Source: a virus. From it: a DNA stretch of 64,000 nucleotides. Below, piece by piece: positions 26,451 through 34,860 of the stretch (position 1 is the stretch's first letter; the number at the start of each line of letters is the position of its first letter). The notes below the pieces were generated by a model that had not been told where the DNA came from, did no database searches, and worked only from the letters and a program-made list of their open reading frames with translations. The DNA is taken from the IMG/VR virus record IMGVR_UViG_3300042308_001049, positions 62,001 to 126,000 of that record. The stretch is one strand, 5' to 3'. The translations under genes were made by a program, and so were the position numbers.

Positions 26451-27824
26451 ATGAAGGAAAAGAAAATTGTAATTGTAGGTGCGGGTGTAGCAGGTGTTAA
26501 TGCTGCTACTAAACTCGTAGACAACGGCTACCCAGGTGAACTAATCACAATCATTGATATGGGTAAGGATCCATACAAACGCAAACCTGAAGAAGTAATG
26601 ACAGGTTTCTTAGGTGCAGGTGGTTGGTCTGATGGTAAACTTACTTACCACACAGCAATTGGAGGTCAATTGTCTAAGTATTGTGGTGAGGATAAAGCAA
26701 TGCAATTGATGGATCAAGTTATTACTAACTTTAAACGTTTCCATCCTAAACCAGAGGAAGTACAATGTTCAAATCCTGAAGCAGAACCTGATTTTATCAA
26801 ACCATATTTTGGTTTGCGTTTATTTCCTGTATGGCATGTAGGTACAGATTATCTATCTGAAATTGGAAAGAATTGGTACGATTACCTAGTATCTAAAGGT
26901 GTACAATTCCATTGGGAGACTAAAGTATCTAACATTAATTTTAGACACAACGAAGTTATCATGAAATCAGTTAAACCTGAATTCGCAAATATGGATAACG
27001 ATAATATGTTTTATGATGAACTTATCTTTGGTGTAGGTAAATCAGGTATTGATTTCGCCCAACAACTCGCCCAACAATATGAACTCCCAGACGAACCTAA
27101 ATCAGTTCAAATCGGAGTACGTTTTGAAGCCCCACAAAAACACTTCCAGAAACTAATTGATGTTTCATACGACTTTAAGTTGTATCGCAAATTTGAAGAT
27201 AAAGGTGTTTCACTTCGCTCATTCTGTACAAACAATAATGCGGCTTATGTTGCTGTAGAAGAAACATATGGCAATCACACCTACAATGGTCACGCTAAAA
27301 AAGATATGCGTTACCGAAACGATATGACCAACTTTGGCATCTTGATGGAAATCAATGGTATTGAAGATCCATTTACTTGGTCACGTGATGTAGTAAATAA
27401 ACTTCAATTCAATGGTACTGGTTTGTATTACTCACCAACTCGAGTTCCTTCAACCACAGCAGAAGGAAACAATGTTACATCTTTCCAAATTGATAATTTA
27501 AGTGGAGTAGAAAATGTAATGGGTGAGTATTGGACTTACATTATGGACTTTATCGAGGACATGAAAAAAGTATTCCCAACACTTCAAGATGATTGGGGAA
27601 TTTACATCCCAGAGGTGAAATACCTTTCACCTGAACCCCTTGTAAACTACCGTAACTTGTCTCTAACCAAGTTCCCAAATGTTCACTTTGTAGGAGACGC
27701 TTTGTCTGCTCGTGGTATCACAGTCTCAGGTGCACAAGCAATTTATGTAACTGAAGATATTCTTAATTACTACCATCACCCAGACTTATACCCAGACTTT
27801 CATGAACATCCACTTCGTTCATAA
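26451..27824 (+). CDS. FAD-dependent dehydrogenase, COG2509-like, 457 aa
   Basis: An N-terminal dinucleotide-binding motif IVGAGVAGVNAA (residues 7-18) binds FAD. Later motifs fit the uncharacterised COG2509 family: GVGKSGIDFAQQLA, VQIGVRFEAP, LRSFCTNNNAAYVAVEE, YNGHAKKD, TNFGILMEI, and the C-terminal FAD-contact PNVHFVGDALSARGITVSGAQA. The substrate of this family is unknown. The gene is set apart by a terminator upstream and a junction motif downstream, so it may form its own transcription unit. A metabolic gene of probable host origin. Confidence 0.75.
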   Translation: MKEKKIVIVGAGVAGVNAATKLVDNGYPGELITIIDMGKDPYKRKPEEVMTGFLGAGGWSDGKLTYHTAIGGQLSKYCGEDKAMQLMDQVITNFKRFHPKPEEVQCSNPEAEPDFIKPYFGLRLFPVWHVGTDYLSEIGKNWYDYLVSKGVQFHWETKVSNINFRHNEVIMKSVKPEFANMDNDNMFYDELIFGVGKSGIDFAQQLAQQYELPDEPKSVQIGVRFEAPQKHFQKLIDVSYDFKLYRKFEDKGVSLRSFCTNNNAAYVAVEETYGNHTYNGHAKKDMRYRNDMTNFGILMEINGIEDPFTWSRDVVNKLQFNGTGLYYSPTRVPSTTAEGNNVTSFQIDNLSGVENVMGEYWTYIMDFIEDMKKVFPTLQDDWGIYIPEVKYLSPEPLVNYRNLSLTKFPNVHFVGDALSARGITVSGAQAIYVTEDILNYYHHPDLYPDFHEHPLRS

Positions 27825-27832
27825 TATTTATA
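27825..27832 (+). promoter_or_regulatory. TATTTATA junction motif
   Basis: Overlaps the end of the FAD gene stop region; 9 bases before the ATG at 27842. Confidence 0.45.
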
Positions 27833-27841
27833 ACGAAAAAG

Positions 27842-28318
27842 ATGGCCAATATTGTCTTACTAAGCTGTACTAAATCTAAAACAGACCATGCTGCTCCCGC
27901 CCAGGAGTTATACTCAGCCTCTCCGATGTTCCGTAAAACATTAGAGTATGGTAAAAGACTCAAACCAGACAAGATGTTTATCTTATCTGCCAAGCATCAT
28001 CTTGTACCTTTAGATCAAAAGTTAGAACCATATGATCTAACTCTAAAGGATATGAAAGCAGATGAAAAAGCAGCCTGGGGAGAAAAAGTAATTTCTCAAA
28101 TGAGAGCTAAAGGAATTAATCCTGAAAAAGACACTTTTACTTTTCTAACAGGAAGTGAATATATGAAACCATTGACTGGTGTGATGAAAAATGTTGAAAC
28201 ACCTCTAGCCAATAAAAAATTCGGAGAACGTCTAAAATGGTTAAATGGTCAATTAGGTGAAGCTATCAAATACATTAAAAACCTTATCCATGAAGCTATC
28301 AGCAAAAGATTTAAATGA
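27842..28318 (+). CDS. DUF6884-like protein, 158 aa
   Basis: Begins with the strand-loop IVLLSCTKSKTDHAAPAQEL, then YSASPMFRKTLEYGKRL, FILSAKHHLVPLDQKLEPYD and LTLKDM, the pattern of DUF6884 proteins (S-C-x-x-x-K, Y-x-S-x-x-F, S-A-x-(H/Y)-G/H-L-V, P-Y-D-x-T-L). The fold may relate to nucleotide-modifying enzymes; the activity is not established. The last 20 residues (IKYIKNLIHEAISKRFK) form an amphipathic helix. The next gene starts inside it. Confidence 0.65.
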   Translation: MANIVLLSCTKSKTDHAAPAQELYSASPMFRKTLEYGKRLKPDKMFILSAKHHLVPLDQKLEPYDLTLKDMKADEKAAWGEKVISQMRAKGINPEKDTFTFLTGSEYMKPLTGVMKNVETPLANKKFGERLKWLNGQLGEAIKYIKNLIHEAISKRFK

Positions 28319-28529
28319 GAATGTTCGTCTGTTTCTAAACGACATAGATGATTATAGTGATGATGCTCACTACAACCTAATGTGTGAAGCTACTTTAGGT
28401 AAATTTACCCAGTTACTAACTGAGTCAAGTGACATCTATGGTATGCTATTGGAGTCAAGCAAAAACGAGGTTAATGGTCAAGTATTTAAAGATTTCTTAG
28501 ACTATATTGAAACTTCAGACTTGGCTTAG
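28290..28529 (+). CDS. Small acidic protein with DLNE site, 79 aa
   Basis: The ATG at 28290, inside the upstream gene, is preferred because upstream starts are non-ATG. It gives MKLSAKDLNENVRLFLND, a tag-like start with a DLNE|N site. The rest is acidic and helical (DDYSDDAHYNLMCEATL, LLTESSDIYGMLLESS). Function unknown; the tag resemblance is weaker than in neighbours. Confidence 0.5.
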   Translation: MKLSAKDLNENVRLFLNDIDDYSDDAHYNLMCEATLGKFTQLLTESSDIYGMLLESSKNEVNGQVFKDFLDYIETSDLA

Positions 28530-28577
28530 TAGGATCTATTTATTATATTTAGATATAATTAATAAAAACAACAAGTT

Positions 28578-28850
28578 ATGTACGGTAAACCCCGAGTTTA
28601 TGAAAACAAAACCATTACATCTAATGGTTGTAAAATTTATCTATTCAAAGAAAAAGATCAAACAGCTTGGAAAATGCACAATTGGGATGGACCAGCTGTA
28701 GAACCTCTTAATGAAGCTGAAAAATCAAAGAAAGAGTATTATTTGTATGGACAAAAATTAACTCTTGAACAATGGGAAGAAGCTCGTAAGAACCGTGAAG
28801 GTTTACCTTGGTATAAAAATCCATCAATGAAAGGAACAACTCGGTTTTAA
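28578..28850 (+). CDS. Small hypothetical protein, 90 aa
   Basis: Compact alpha/beta protein with CKIYLFKEKDQTAWKMHNWD, GPAVEP, KKEYYLYGQKLTLEQWEEA. The strand pattern and the Y-Y-L-Y-G-x-x-L-(T/S)-x-x-x-(W/F) ending resemble short MORN-like or antitoxin-repeat segments seen in many phages; no function can be named. Confidence 0.5.
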   Translation: MYGKPRVYENKTITSNGCKIYLFKEKDQTAWKMHNWDGPAVEPLNEAEKSKKEYYLYGQKLTLEQWEEARKNREGLPWYKNPSMKGTTRF

Positions 28851-28851
28851 T

Positions 28852-29196
28852 ATGAAATATACTGAAAAACGTCCTTGGGGTCAATTTACAGTATTACATG
28901 AGACCCCTATATGTAAAGTTAAAGAAATAGTTGTAAAACCTGGAGAAAAACTCTCATATCAATATCATGAATATAGAGCAGAACGTTGGGTAATTATTCA
29001 AGGTGAAGCAAATATTACAATTGATGATTATGACTTTGATCGAGAAGCTGGAGAAACTATTTATATTCCTAAAGGAGCTAAACATCGAATTTGGAATACC
29101 AGTGATGAAGATTGTATATTTATAGAAGTTCAAACTGGAACTTATTTTGGTGAAGATGATATTGTTAGATTAGAAGATAATTACGGAAGAATATGA
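28852..29196 (+). CDS. Cupin, mannose-6-phosphate isomerase type II-like, 114 aa
   Basis: Begins with RPWGQFTVL (the R-P-W-G motif of this cupin family), then KEIVVKPGEKLSYQYHEYRA and ERWVIIQGEA for the first metal motif, and ETIYIPKGAKHRI for the second. This is the C-terminal domain type of GDP-mannose pyrophosphorylase/phosphomannose isomerases, here as a stand-alone protein. Possible role in nucleotide-sugar metabolism, which would fit the glycosylation genes at 56-61 kb. It overlaps the next gene by 4 bases. Confidence 0.7.
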   Translation: MKYTEKRPWGQFTVLHETPICKVKEIVVKPGEKLSYQYHEYRAERWVIIQGEANITIDDYDFDREAGETIYIPKGAKHRIWNTSDEDCIFIEVQTGTYFGEDDIVRLEDNYGRI

Positions 29197-29723
29197 AAAT
29201 AGGTTTTTGTGGTACTATGTCTGTAGGTAAAACTACACTTGTAAATGCTTTAAAAGAACTACCTGAATTTAAAGATTATACCTTTAGAACAGAACGTTCA
29301 AAATATCTAAAGGAATTAGGTATTCCTCTAAACACAGACTCAACACTAAAGGGTCAATGTGTATTTCTAGCTGAACGTGCTAGTGAATTAATGCAAGAAA
29401 ATATTATCACAGACCGCACTATCATTGATGTTATAGCATTCGCTAATGCTTCTAAATCTATGAATTATATAGAAAAAGAAGCCTTCACAGATTTTGCTAA
29501 ACATCTTATCTCAGAATATGATTACATTTTTTATGTATCTCCTGAAGGAGTAGAAATGGAAAATAATGGAGTACGTGAAACAAACCTTGAATATCGTGAC
29601 TTAATAGATTTTATAATTAACCATACTATCAAATCTAACAACCACCGTATTAAAAACTTCCATATTATATCAGGAACTACTGAAAAACGTATCAAACAAT
29701 TAAAAGAGGTACTTTCTCTATAA
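29193..29723 (+). CDS. P-loop nucleotide kinase/ATPase (AAA_28, NadR-like), 176 aa
   Basis: Walker A is GTMSVGKTTL at residues 7-16. A lid/arginine region follows (FRTERSKYLKELGIP), then IITDRTIIDVIAF (DR motif of nucleoside kinases) and YDYIFYVSPEG. The size and motifs fit NadR-like or deoxynucleoside-type kinases of phages; the substrate is unknown. ATGA overlap with the cupin. Confidence 0.7.
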   Translation: MKIGFCGTMSVGKTTLVNALKELPEFKDYTFRTERSKYLKELGIPLNTDSTLKGQCVFLAERASELMQENIITDRTIIDVIAFANASKSMNYIEKEAFTDFAKHLISEYDYIFYVSPEGVEMENNGVRETNLEYRDLIDFIINHTIKSNNHRIKNFHIISGTTEKRIKQLKEVLSL

Positions 29724-29731
29724 TATTTATA
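29724..29731 (+). promoter_or_regulatory. TATTTATA junction motif
   Basis: Directly after the kinase stop, 22 bases before the ATG at 29754. Confidence 0.45.
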
Positions 29732-29753
29732 AGAAAACCATAATTTATTAGAG

Positions 29754-30671
29754 ATGAAATTATCTGAATTAAAGCGCTCTATCCGTGAGATGATTGTAAG
29801 TGAGCTTACAGAAGCTAGCGCAACAGAATATATAGCTTCAACAACCCAAGGTGAAGAAGATAGAATTAAAGGAGACCCAAAAATATCAAGTGATGTTAAA
29901 AGAGGTGCTCTTCAAGCCTTAAAAACAGCTAAACCAGGAACAAAAGTAGTTGTCCCTACTAATGAAGCCTCACTCAATGAATTTGCAGCCTTCTACAAAA
30001 TTAAAGATGATGTAGATAAAGAAGAAGCAAAAGCTGCTATTGATAAAGCCATCAAAGATAATCCAGGACAAAAGAATTTACAACTTGCTTTAAGAATACT
30101 TAAAGATGAAGAAAAAGTAAACTTTGAGAAACTAGCTAATTCACTAGGTATAAAAAGTGTAGCTACCTTTAACAACCAAGATTCTAGAAAAGTTTTAGAC
30201 GGTGACTTAGCCCCATTTATTAGCTCAGCTAGACTTAAAAAATCTGAACCAGTTGAACCTGGAGAACCTAAAGAACCAAAAGAAAAAGGAGCAATAGGTC
30301 GTCCAATAGGTCGTCCAAAAGGGTCAACTAAATCAAGTGATGCTTTAGCTTATACTATGAGTGGTGATGTTAAAGTAGTAGGTAAAGATCCTAGTAAATC
30401 ACTTATTAAAAGAGCTGTTAAAGCCGCTCGTTCAGTCCAACCTATAAGCACTATCAATACTACAGACCTAGACGCTGTGGAAGCTCAATTAAAAGCTATT
30501 AGTAGTGAGTTAGAAACTAAACTACCTAAAGCAAAAGAAATTGCCGCTAAAGGTAATACTAAAAACTACTCAGAAGAAGAAGCAGCCTTTATGGATGATA
30601 TTAGAACTAAGAGTGATTTGAGAAAACAATTAATTGCTACTCGTGATAAAATTGTTTCTAAAAAAAGATAA
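29754..30671 (+). CDS. L-x-E-tagged AT-hook protein, candidate DNA-binding internal head protein, 305 aa
   Basis: The N-terminus MKLSELKRSIREMIVSELTE|A has two candidate cleavage sites (SIRE, ELTE). The middle contains IGRPIGRPKGSTK, an AT-hook-like GRP...GRPKG motif that binds the minor groove of AT DNA, after a proline/glutamate linker (EPVEPGEPKEPKEKGA). The rest is helical and Lys-rich, with a basic C-terminus. A tagged AT-hook protein suits packaging with, or delivery alongside, the genome. The downstream spanin-like gene overlaps its 3' end. Confidence 0.65.
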   Translation: MKLSELKRSIREMIVSELTEASATEYIASTTQGEEDRIKGDPKISSDVKRGALQALKTAKPGTKVVVPTNEASLNEFAAFYKIKDDVDKEEAKAAIDKAIKDNPGQKNLQLALRILKDEEKVNFEKLANSLGIKSVATFNNQDSRKVLDGDLAPFISSARLKKSEPVEPGEPKEPKEKGAIGRPIGRPKGSTKSSDALAYTMSGDVKVVGKDPSKSLIKRAVKAARSVQPISTINTTDLDAVEAQLKAISSELETKLPKAKEIAAKGNTKNYSEEEAAFMDDIRTKSDLRKQLIATRDKIVSKKR

Positions 30672-31032
30672 AATTATCAAACTAGATTGGATTAGAAGAA
30701 ATCCTCAGATAGTAGTAATAATTTTATTATTAGGGCTTATAATATTTCAATACTTATTCTTAAGTAATTCTTATAAAAAAGAATATTACAAAATGCTTAA
30801 AGAACAAGAAGTAAAATATGAACAACAAATAAATAAATTACATACATCTAATGATTCTATTTTAGCTCTAAATACTCGTATTAAAAATAGAATAGCTGAG
30901 ATTGATAAAGATATTGCTAAGAAAGAAGCTGAATTGGTTAAATTAAAAAAACAAAATGCACAAAACACTGCTAAGCTTAATGCTATGTCTGACGCTGAGC
31001 TTTCCAGCGCTTTCACAGAACTCTTCAACTGA
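30643..31032 (+). CDS. Membrane-anchored coiled-coil protein, i-spanin-like, about 129 aa
   Basis: One N-terminal transmembrane segment (IVVIILLLGLIIFQYLFL) follows a basic start, then a periplasmic coiled coil (EQEVKYEQQINKLHT, RIAEIDKDIAKKEAELVKLK). No ATG precedes the membrane segment: TTG 30634, GTG 30643 or TTG 30652 are possible, and GTG is chosen tentatively. The next gene starts inside its 3' end in another frame, as in Rz/Rz1 spanin pairs. The topology is that of an i-spanin for disruption of the Gram-negative envelope; sequence similarity is not evident. Confidence 0.5.
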   Translation: MIKLFLKKDKIIKLDWIRRNPQIVVIILLLGLIIFQYLFLSNSYKKEYYKMLKEQEVKYEQQINKLHTSNDSILALNTRIKNRIAEIDKDIAKKEAELVKLKKQNAQNTAKLNAMSDAELSSAFTELFN

Positions 31033-31348
31033 TTTAATTACAGTACCTCGTTCTACAGTTATAAGTGCTATTACCAAGTATAATGATTGTAAACTTGAAC
31101 TTCAATATAGTCAAGAAAAATTATTTGCTACTGAAACTAAAGTAAAATTACATCAAGAAGAAATTCTAAATTTAAATAATCTTATATCTAATAAAGATAT
31201 TGAGATAACTAATTTAGGTGAAATAATTAAATTAAGAGACAGTGAAATAAAAGCTCTAAAACAATCAAAAAGAGCTAAGTTTTGGAATGGTGCATTACTA
31301 GGATTCGGCAGTGGTACTGTCCTTTTATTCACAGTGCTCCAGTTATAA
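30956..31348 (+). CDS. Secreted/membrane coiled-coil protein, spanin-like partner, 130 aa
   Basis: Signal peptide LLSLMLCLTLSFPALSQ, probably cut after ALS. A cysteine lies in it, but the LML-C context is a poor lipobox. A coiled coil follows (KLELQYSQEKLFATETKVK; IEITNLGEIIKLRDSEIKAL), with a C-terminal hydrophobic segment (NGALLGFGSGTVLLFTVLQL). Signal plus C-terminal membrane anchor recalls the unimolecular spanin topology of phage T1. Overlap of 77 bases with the preceding membrane protein strengthens the lysis-pair idea. Confidence 0.5.
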   Translation: MHKTLLSLMLCLTLSFPALSQNSSTDLITVPRSTVISAITKYNDCKLELQYSQEKLFATETKVKLHQEEILNLNNLISNKDIEITNLGEIIKLRDSEIKALKQSKRAKFWNGALLGFGSGTVLLFTVLQL

Positions 31349-31352
31349 TATT

Positions 31353-32921
31353 ATGAGTGATCAAGATTTAAGAAAAATAATCCAACAGGAATACATAAAA
31401 TGTGCCCAAGACCCAGGACACTTTATGCGTAAATACTGTTACATCCAACACCCACAACGCGGTAGGATCACTTTTAATCTATTCCCATTCCAGGAAAAAG
31501 TACTCCATTTATGGAGAGATAATCCTTACTCTATTGTTTTAAAATCTCGCCAGTTAGGTATTTCAACTCTAGCAGCTAGTTATTCTTTATGGTTAATGAC
31601 TTTCCATAAAGATAAAAACGTATTGTGTCTCGCAACTACTCAGGAGACAGCCAAGAACATGGTTACCAAGGTTCGTTTCATGTATGATAACTTACCTTCC
31701 TGGCTTAAAGTAAAAGAGATAGAAAACAACCGTTTGAGTTTAAGACTAGCAAATGGATCACAAATTAAAGCCAAATCATCAAATAGTGACGCAGCACGTT
31801 CAGAAGCAGTATCTTTGCTGGTAATTGACGAAGCTGCCTTTATCGATAACGTAGCAGAAACATGGGCATCAGCACAACAAACACTTGCCACAGGTGGTGG
31901 AGCAATAGTACTTTCAACACCGTATGGAACTGGAAACTGGTTTCACCAGACATGGGTGAGGGCGGAAGCAGCAGAGAACGACTTCTTACCTATCAAATTA
32001 CCATGGTATGTCCACCCGGAGAGGGATGAGGAATGGAGAAAAAAACAAGATGAATTACTAGGTGACCCTAGAGCAGCAGCACAAGAATGTGACTGCGACT
32101 TTAGTACCTCAGGTGATACTGTTTTCTATTCTGAATGGTTAGAATTTATCTCTCAAACCACTATTAAAGAACCTCTAGAAAGACGAGGTGCTGATAAAAA
32201 CTTATGGGTTTGGGAACCAGCTGATTACTCTAGAGATTATATGGTAGTGGCTGACGTAGCTAGAGGTGATGGTAAAGACTTCTCAGCAGCTCACGTCATG
32301 GATATAGCTACTAATACACAAGTAGCTGAATATAAAGGACAATTAAGCCCTAAAGAATTTGGACATTTCCTTGTTGGTTTAGCTTCAGAATATAATAATG
32401 CTTTATTAGTAGTAGAAAATGCTTCTATTGGTTGGGCTACTATTGAGACTATACAAGAAAGAGGCTATCAGAACTTCTATTTGTCACCTAAGAGTGATCA
32501 ATTAACAGCTGAGTCGTATTTTAATAGATATGAATTCAGCAATAATTTAACTCCAGGTTTTACCATGTCAATGAAAACAAGACCACTTGTAGTAAATAAA
32601 TTTAGAGAATATGTTGGTGATAGAAGTGTCACTATCAACTCTAAACGTTTATTAGAAGAAATGAAAGTATTTGTTTGGAAAAACGGTAGACCAGAAGCAC
32701 AATCCGGTTATAATGATGACTTAGTAATGTCATTTGGTATTGGGATGTTCTTAAGAGATACCTCACTTAAATTCCAACAACAAGGTCTAGACATGACTAG
32801 AGCGGCTCTTAATAACATGGCTAAAAATACTACAGCTGGTGTATTTAGTGGTAATTCAATTCAAAACCCATACATTCAAGAAATGGGAAAACAAAAAGAG
32901 GATCTACGTTGGCTCCTTTAA
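31353..32921 (+). CDS. 17: Terminase large subunit (T4 gp17-like), 522 aa
   Basis: The ATG at 31353 is chosen because it lies just after the upstream stop; an in-frame non-ATG start farther upstream would extend into that gene. ATPase motifs: Walker A region KSRQLGIST (about 64-72), Walker B LLVIDEAAF (about 154-162), coupling motif VLSTPYGTGN. Nuclease acidic residues: VVADVARGDGKD (about 292), LVVENAS (about 351), YNDDLVMSF (about 451). The enzyme cuts concatemeric DNA and drives packaging at the portal. Somewhat shorter than T4 gp17 (610). No small terminase was recognised. Confidence 0.95.
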   Translation: MSDQDLRKIIQQEYIKCAQDPGHFMRKYCYIQHPQRGRITFNLFPFQEKVLHLWRDNPYSIVLKSRQLGISTLAASYSLWLMTFHKDKNVLCLATTQETAKNMVTKVRFMYDNLPSWLKVKEIENNRLSLRLANGSQIKAKSSNSDAARSEAVSLLVIDEAAFIDNVAETWASAQQTLATGGGAIVLSTPYGTGNWFHQTWVRAEAAENDFLPIKLPWYVHPERDEEWRKKQDELLGDPRAAAQECDCDFSTSGDTVFYSEWLEFISQTTIKEPLERRGADKNLWVWEPADYSRDYMVVADVARGDGKDFSAAHVMDIATNTQVAEYKGQLSPKEFGHFLVGLASEYNNALLVVENASIGWATIETIQERGYQNFYLSPKSDQLTAESYFNRYEFSNNLTPGFTMSMKTRPLVVNKFREYVGDRSVTINSKRLLEEMKVFVWKNGRPEAQSGYNDDLVMSFGIGMFLRDTSLKFQQQGLDMTRAALNNMAKNTTAGVFSGNSIQNPYIQEMGKQKEDLRWLL

Positions 32922-32929
32922 TATTTATG
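32922..32929 (+). promoter_or_regulatory. TATTTATG variant of the junction motif
   Basis: Immediately after the terminase stop, 15 bases before the portal ATG. Confidence 0.3.
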
Positions 32930-32944
32930 ATAATAAACTAAGCA

Positions 32945-34825
32945 ATGGCTGATACTAGTATTTTTTCAAGATTAAAAAGACTCTTTTCAACTGATGTAGT
33001 CATCAGAAATGAAGGAGGCAGTCAACTTAAAGTAGTTGACACTGATAAAATTCAAACTAGTGGTGAATTTCAAACTAATTCATTAGTTGATAGATTCCAA
33101 AAAATCTATACCAACCCAGCTGCTACCTCTCTTTTAGGTCAGCAGTTTAATATGCAATATCAGTATCTAAGAACTTATTTATATAGTGATTATGATACAA
33201 TGGATACAGATGCAATTGTAGCTTCTGCTCTTGATATTATAGCTGATGAATGTACTCTAAAGAATGATATGGGAGAAATACTTCAAATTAGAAGTAGTGA
33301 TGATGATATCCAAAAAATTCTTTATAACTTATTCTATGACGTACTTAACATTGAGTTCAACCTTTGGTCTTGGACTCGTCAAATGTGTAAGTATGGTGAT
33401 TTCTTTTTAAAACTAGAAATTGCTGAAAAATTTGGTGTTTATAATGTAATCCCTTATACCGCATACCACATTCAAAGACGTGAAAACTTTGACATGGCCA
33501 ACCCAGCCAAAGTTCAATTCTTATATTCACCTGACGGATATTATACTGGTGGTTCAGGTTACTATGCTACACCAAATACTAAACCTTTAGAAAATCAAAT
33601 AGTATTTGATAATTATGAGATAGCTCACTTCCGTTTATTAACAGATGTAAACTATCTTCCTTATGGTCGTTCATATCTAGAACCAGCACGTCGTTTATTT
33701 AAACAATATGTGTTAATGGAGGATGCAATGCTTATCCATAGAATTGCCCGCGCTCCAGAAAAACGTATTTTTTATGTTAATGTAGGTAATATTCCGCCTG
33801 CTGAAGTTGAGCAGTTTATGCAAAAAACTATAGGCACCATGAAACGTACTCCGTTAATGGATGAAAAAACAGGTGAATATAACCAAAAATATAACATGCA
33901 AAACTTACTAGAGGATTTCTATATCCCGGTAAGAGGAAATGATGCCGCTACTAAGATTGAAACTACAAAAGGTCTAGATTACGATGGTATCCAAGACGTA
34001 ACTTACCTAAGAGATAAGTTATTTGCTGCCCTTAAAGTACCTAAAGCCTTTATGGGTTATGAAAAAGACTTAACAGGTAAAGCAACATTAGCAGCTGAAG
34101 ATATTAGATTTGCTCGTACAATTGATCGTATTCAAAGAATCTTATTATCTGAGTTATATAAAATTGCTTTAGTACACCTTTACACTCAAGGATTTGATGG
34201 AGAAAGTTTAACAAACTTTGAACTTAATCTAACTACTCCTTCAATTATTGCTGAACAAGAAAAAATTAATCTTCTAAAGGAAAAAGTAGCTCTAGCTAAA
34301 GATATGCTAGACACTAAAATTATTCCTTCAGATTGGATTTATGATAATATCTTCCAATTCAGTTCAGATCAGTATGATGAGTATAGAGACCTAGCAATTG
34401 AGGATGCTAAACGTAACTTTAGGATTCAACAAATTACAGAAGAAGGTAATGACCCAGTTGAAACAGGTCGTTCATATGGTACACCACATGACTTAGCCTC
34501 TCTATATGGTAGAGGAAGATATGAAAATGGTGAAGTACCTGATGGATATGATGAAGATAAAGAGTTAGGTAGACCTAAAGAAAAAGCATCTAATATCAAT
34601 ACTCAACAAAATGTTTTAGGTAGAGATAGACTTGGACGTCAAGATAATAAAGTAGATGACCAAGAAAAATATGGTACACCTAATTACAAGGGGGGCTCAC
34701 CTTTAGCTTTAGAAAATAAAAAAAATAAAAATAAAGCTTTACTAGAATCCTTAAGTAAAGAGATAGTTTACGCTAAAAATAAGTCAGCAGAATCATTATT
34801 AGATGAGTCTAATCTGACTGAGTAA
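32945..34825 (+). CDS. 20: Portal protein (T4 gp20-like), 626 aa
   Basis: Matches the T4-type portal by motif and position: YSDYDTMDTDAIVASALDI near residue 85, FLKLEIAEKFGVYNVIPY, LPYGRSYLEPARRLFKQY, then the core AFMGYEKDLTGKATLAAEDI (about 370-390), typical of gp20 relatives. The C-terminal 100 residues are charged and linker-like (GRPKEKASNINTQQN; NKKNKNKALLESLSKE) and make it longer than T4 gp20 (524). The dodecameric ring it forms is the vertex for head assembly and DNA packaging. Confidence 0.9.
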   Translation: MADTSIFSRLKRLFSTDVVIRNEGGSQLKVVDTDKIQTSGEFQTNSLVDRFQKIYTNPAATSLLGQQFNMQYQYLRTYLYSDYDTMDTDAIVASALDIIADECTLKNDMGEILQIRSSDDDIQKILYNLFYDVLNIEFNLWSWTRQMCKYGDFFLKLEIAEKFGVYNVIPYTAYHIQRRENFDMANPAKVQFLYSPDGYYTGGSGYYATPNTKPLENQIVFDNYEIAHFRLLTDVNYLPYGRSYLEPARRLFKQYVLMEDAMLIHRIARAPEKRIFYVNVGNIPPAEVEQFMQKTIGTMKRTPLMDEKTGEYNQKYNMQNLLEDFYIPVRGNDAATKIETTKGLDYDGIQDVTYLRDKLFAALKVPKAFMGYEKDLTGKATLAAEDIRFARTIDRIQRILLSELYKIALVHLYTQGFDGESLTNFELNLTTPSIIAEQEKINLLKEKVALAKDMLDTKIIPSDWIYDNIFQFSSDQYDEYRDLAIEDAKRNFRIQQITEEGNDPVETGRSYGTPHDLASLYGRGRYENGEVPDGYDEDKELGRPKEKASNINTQQNVLGRDRLGRQDNKVDDQEKYGTPNYKGGSPLALENKKNKNKALLESLSKEIVYAKNKSAESLLDESNLTE

Positions 34826-34836
34826 ATATCTTTATA

Positions 34837-34844
34837 TATTTATA
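34837..34844 (+). promoter_or_regulatory. TATTTATA junction motif
   Basis: 16 bases before the ATG at 34861, in the 35-base gap after the portal gene. Confidence 0.45.
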
Positions 34845-34860
34845 ATAAATCCTAGATAGA

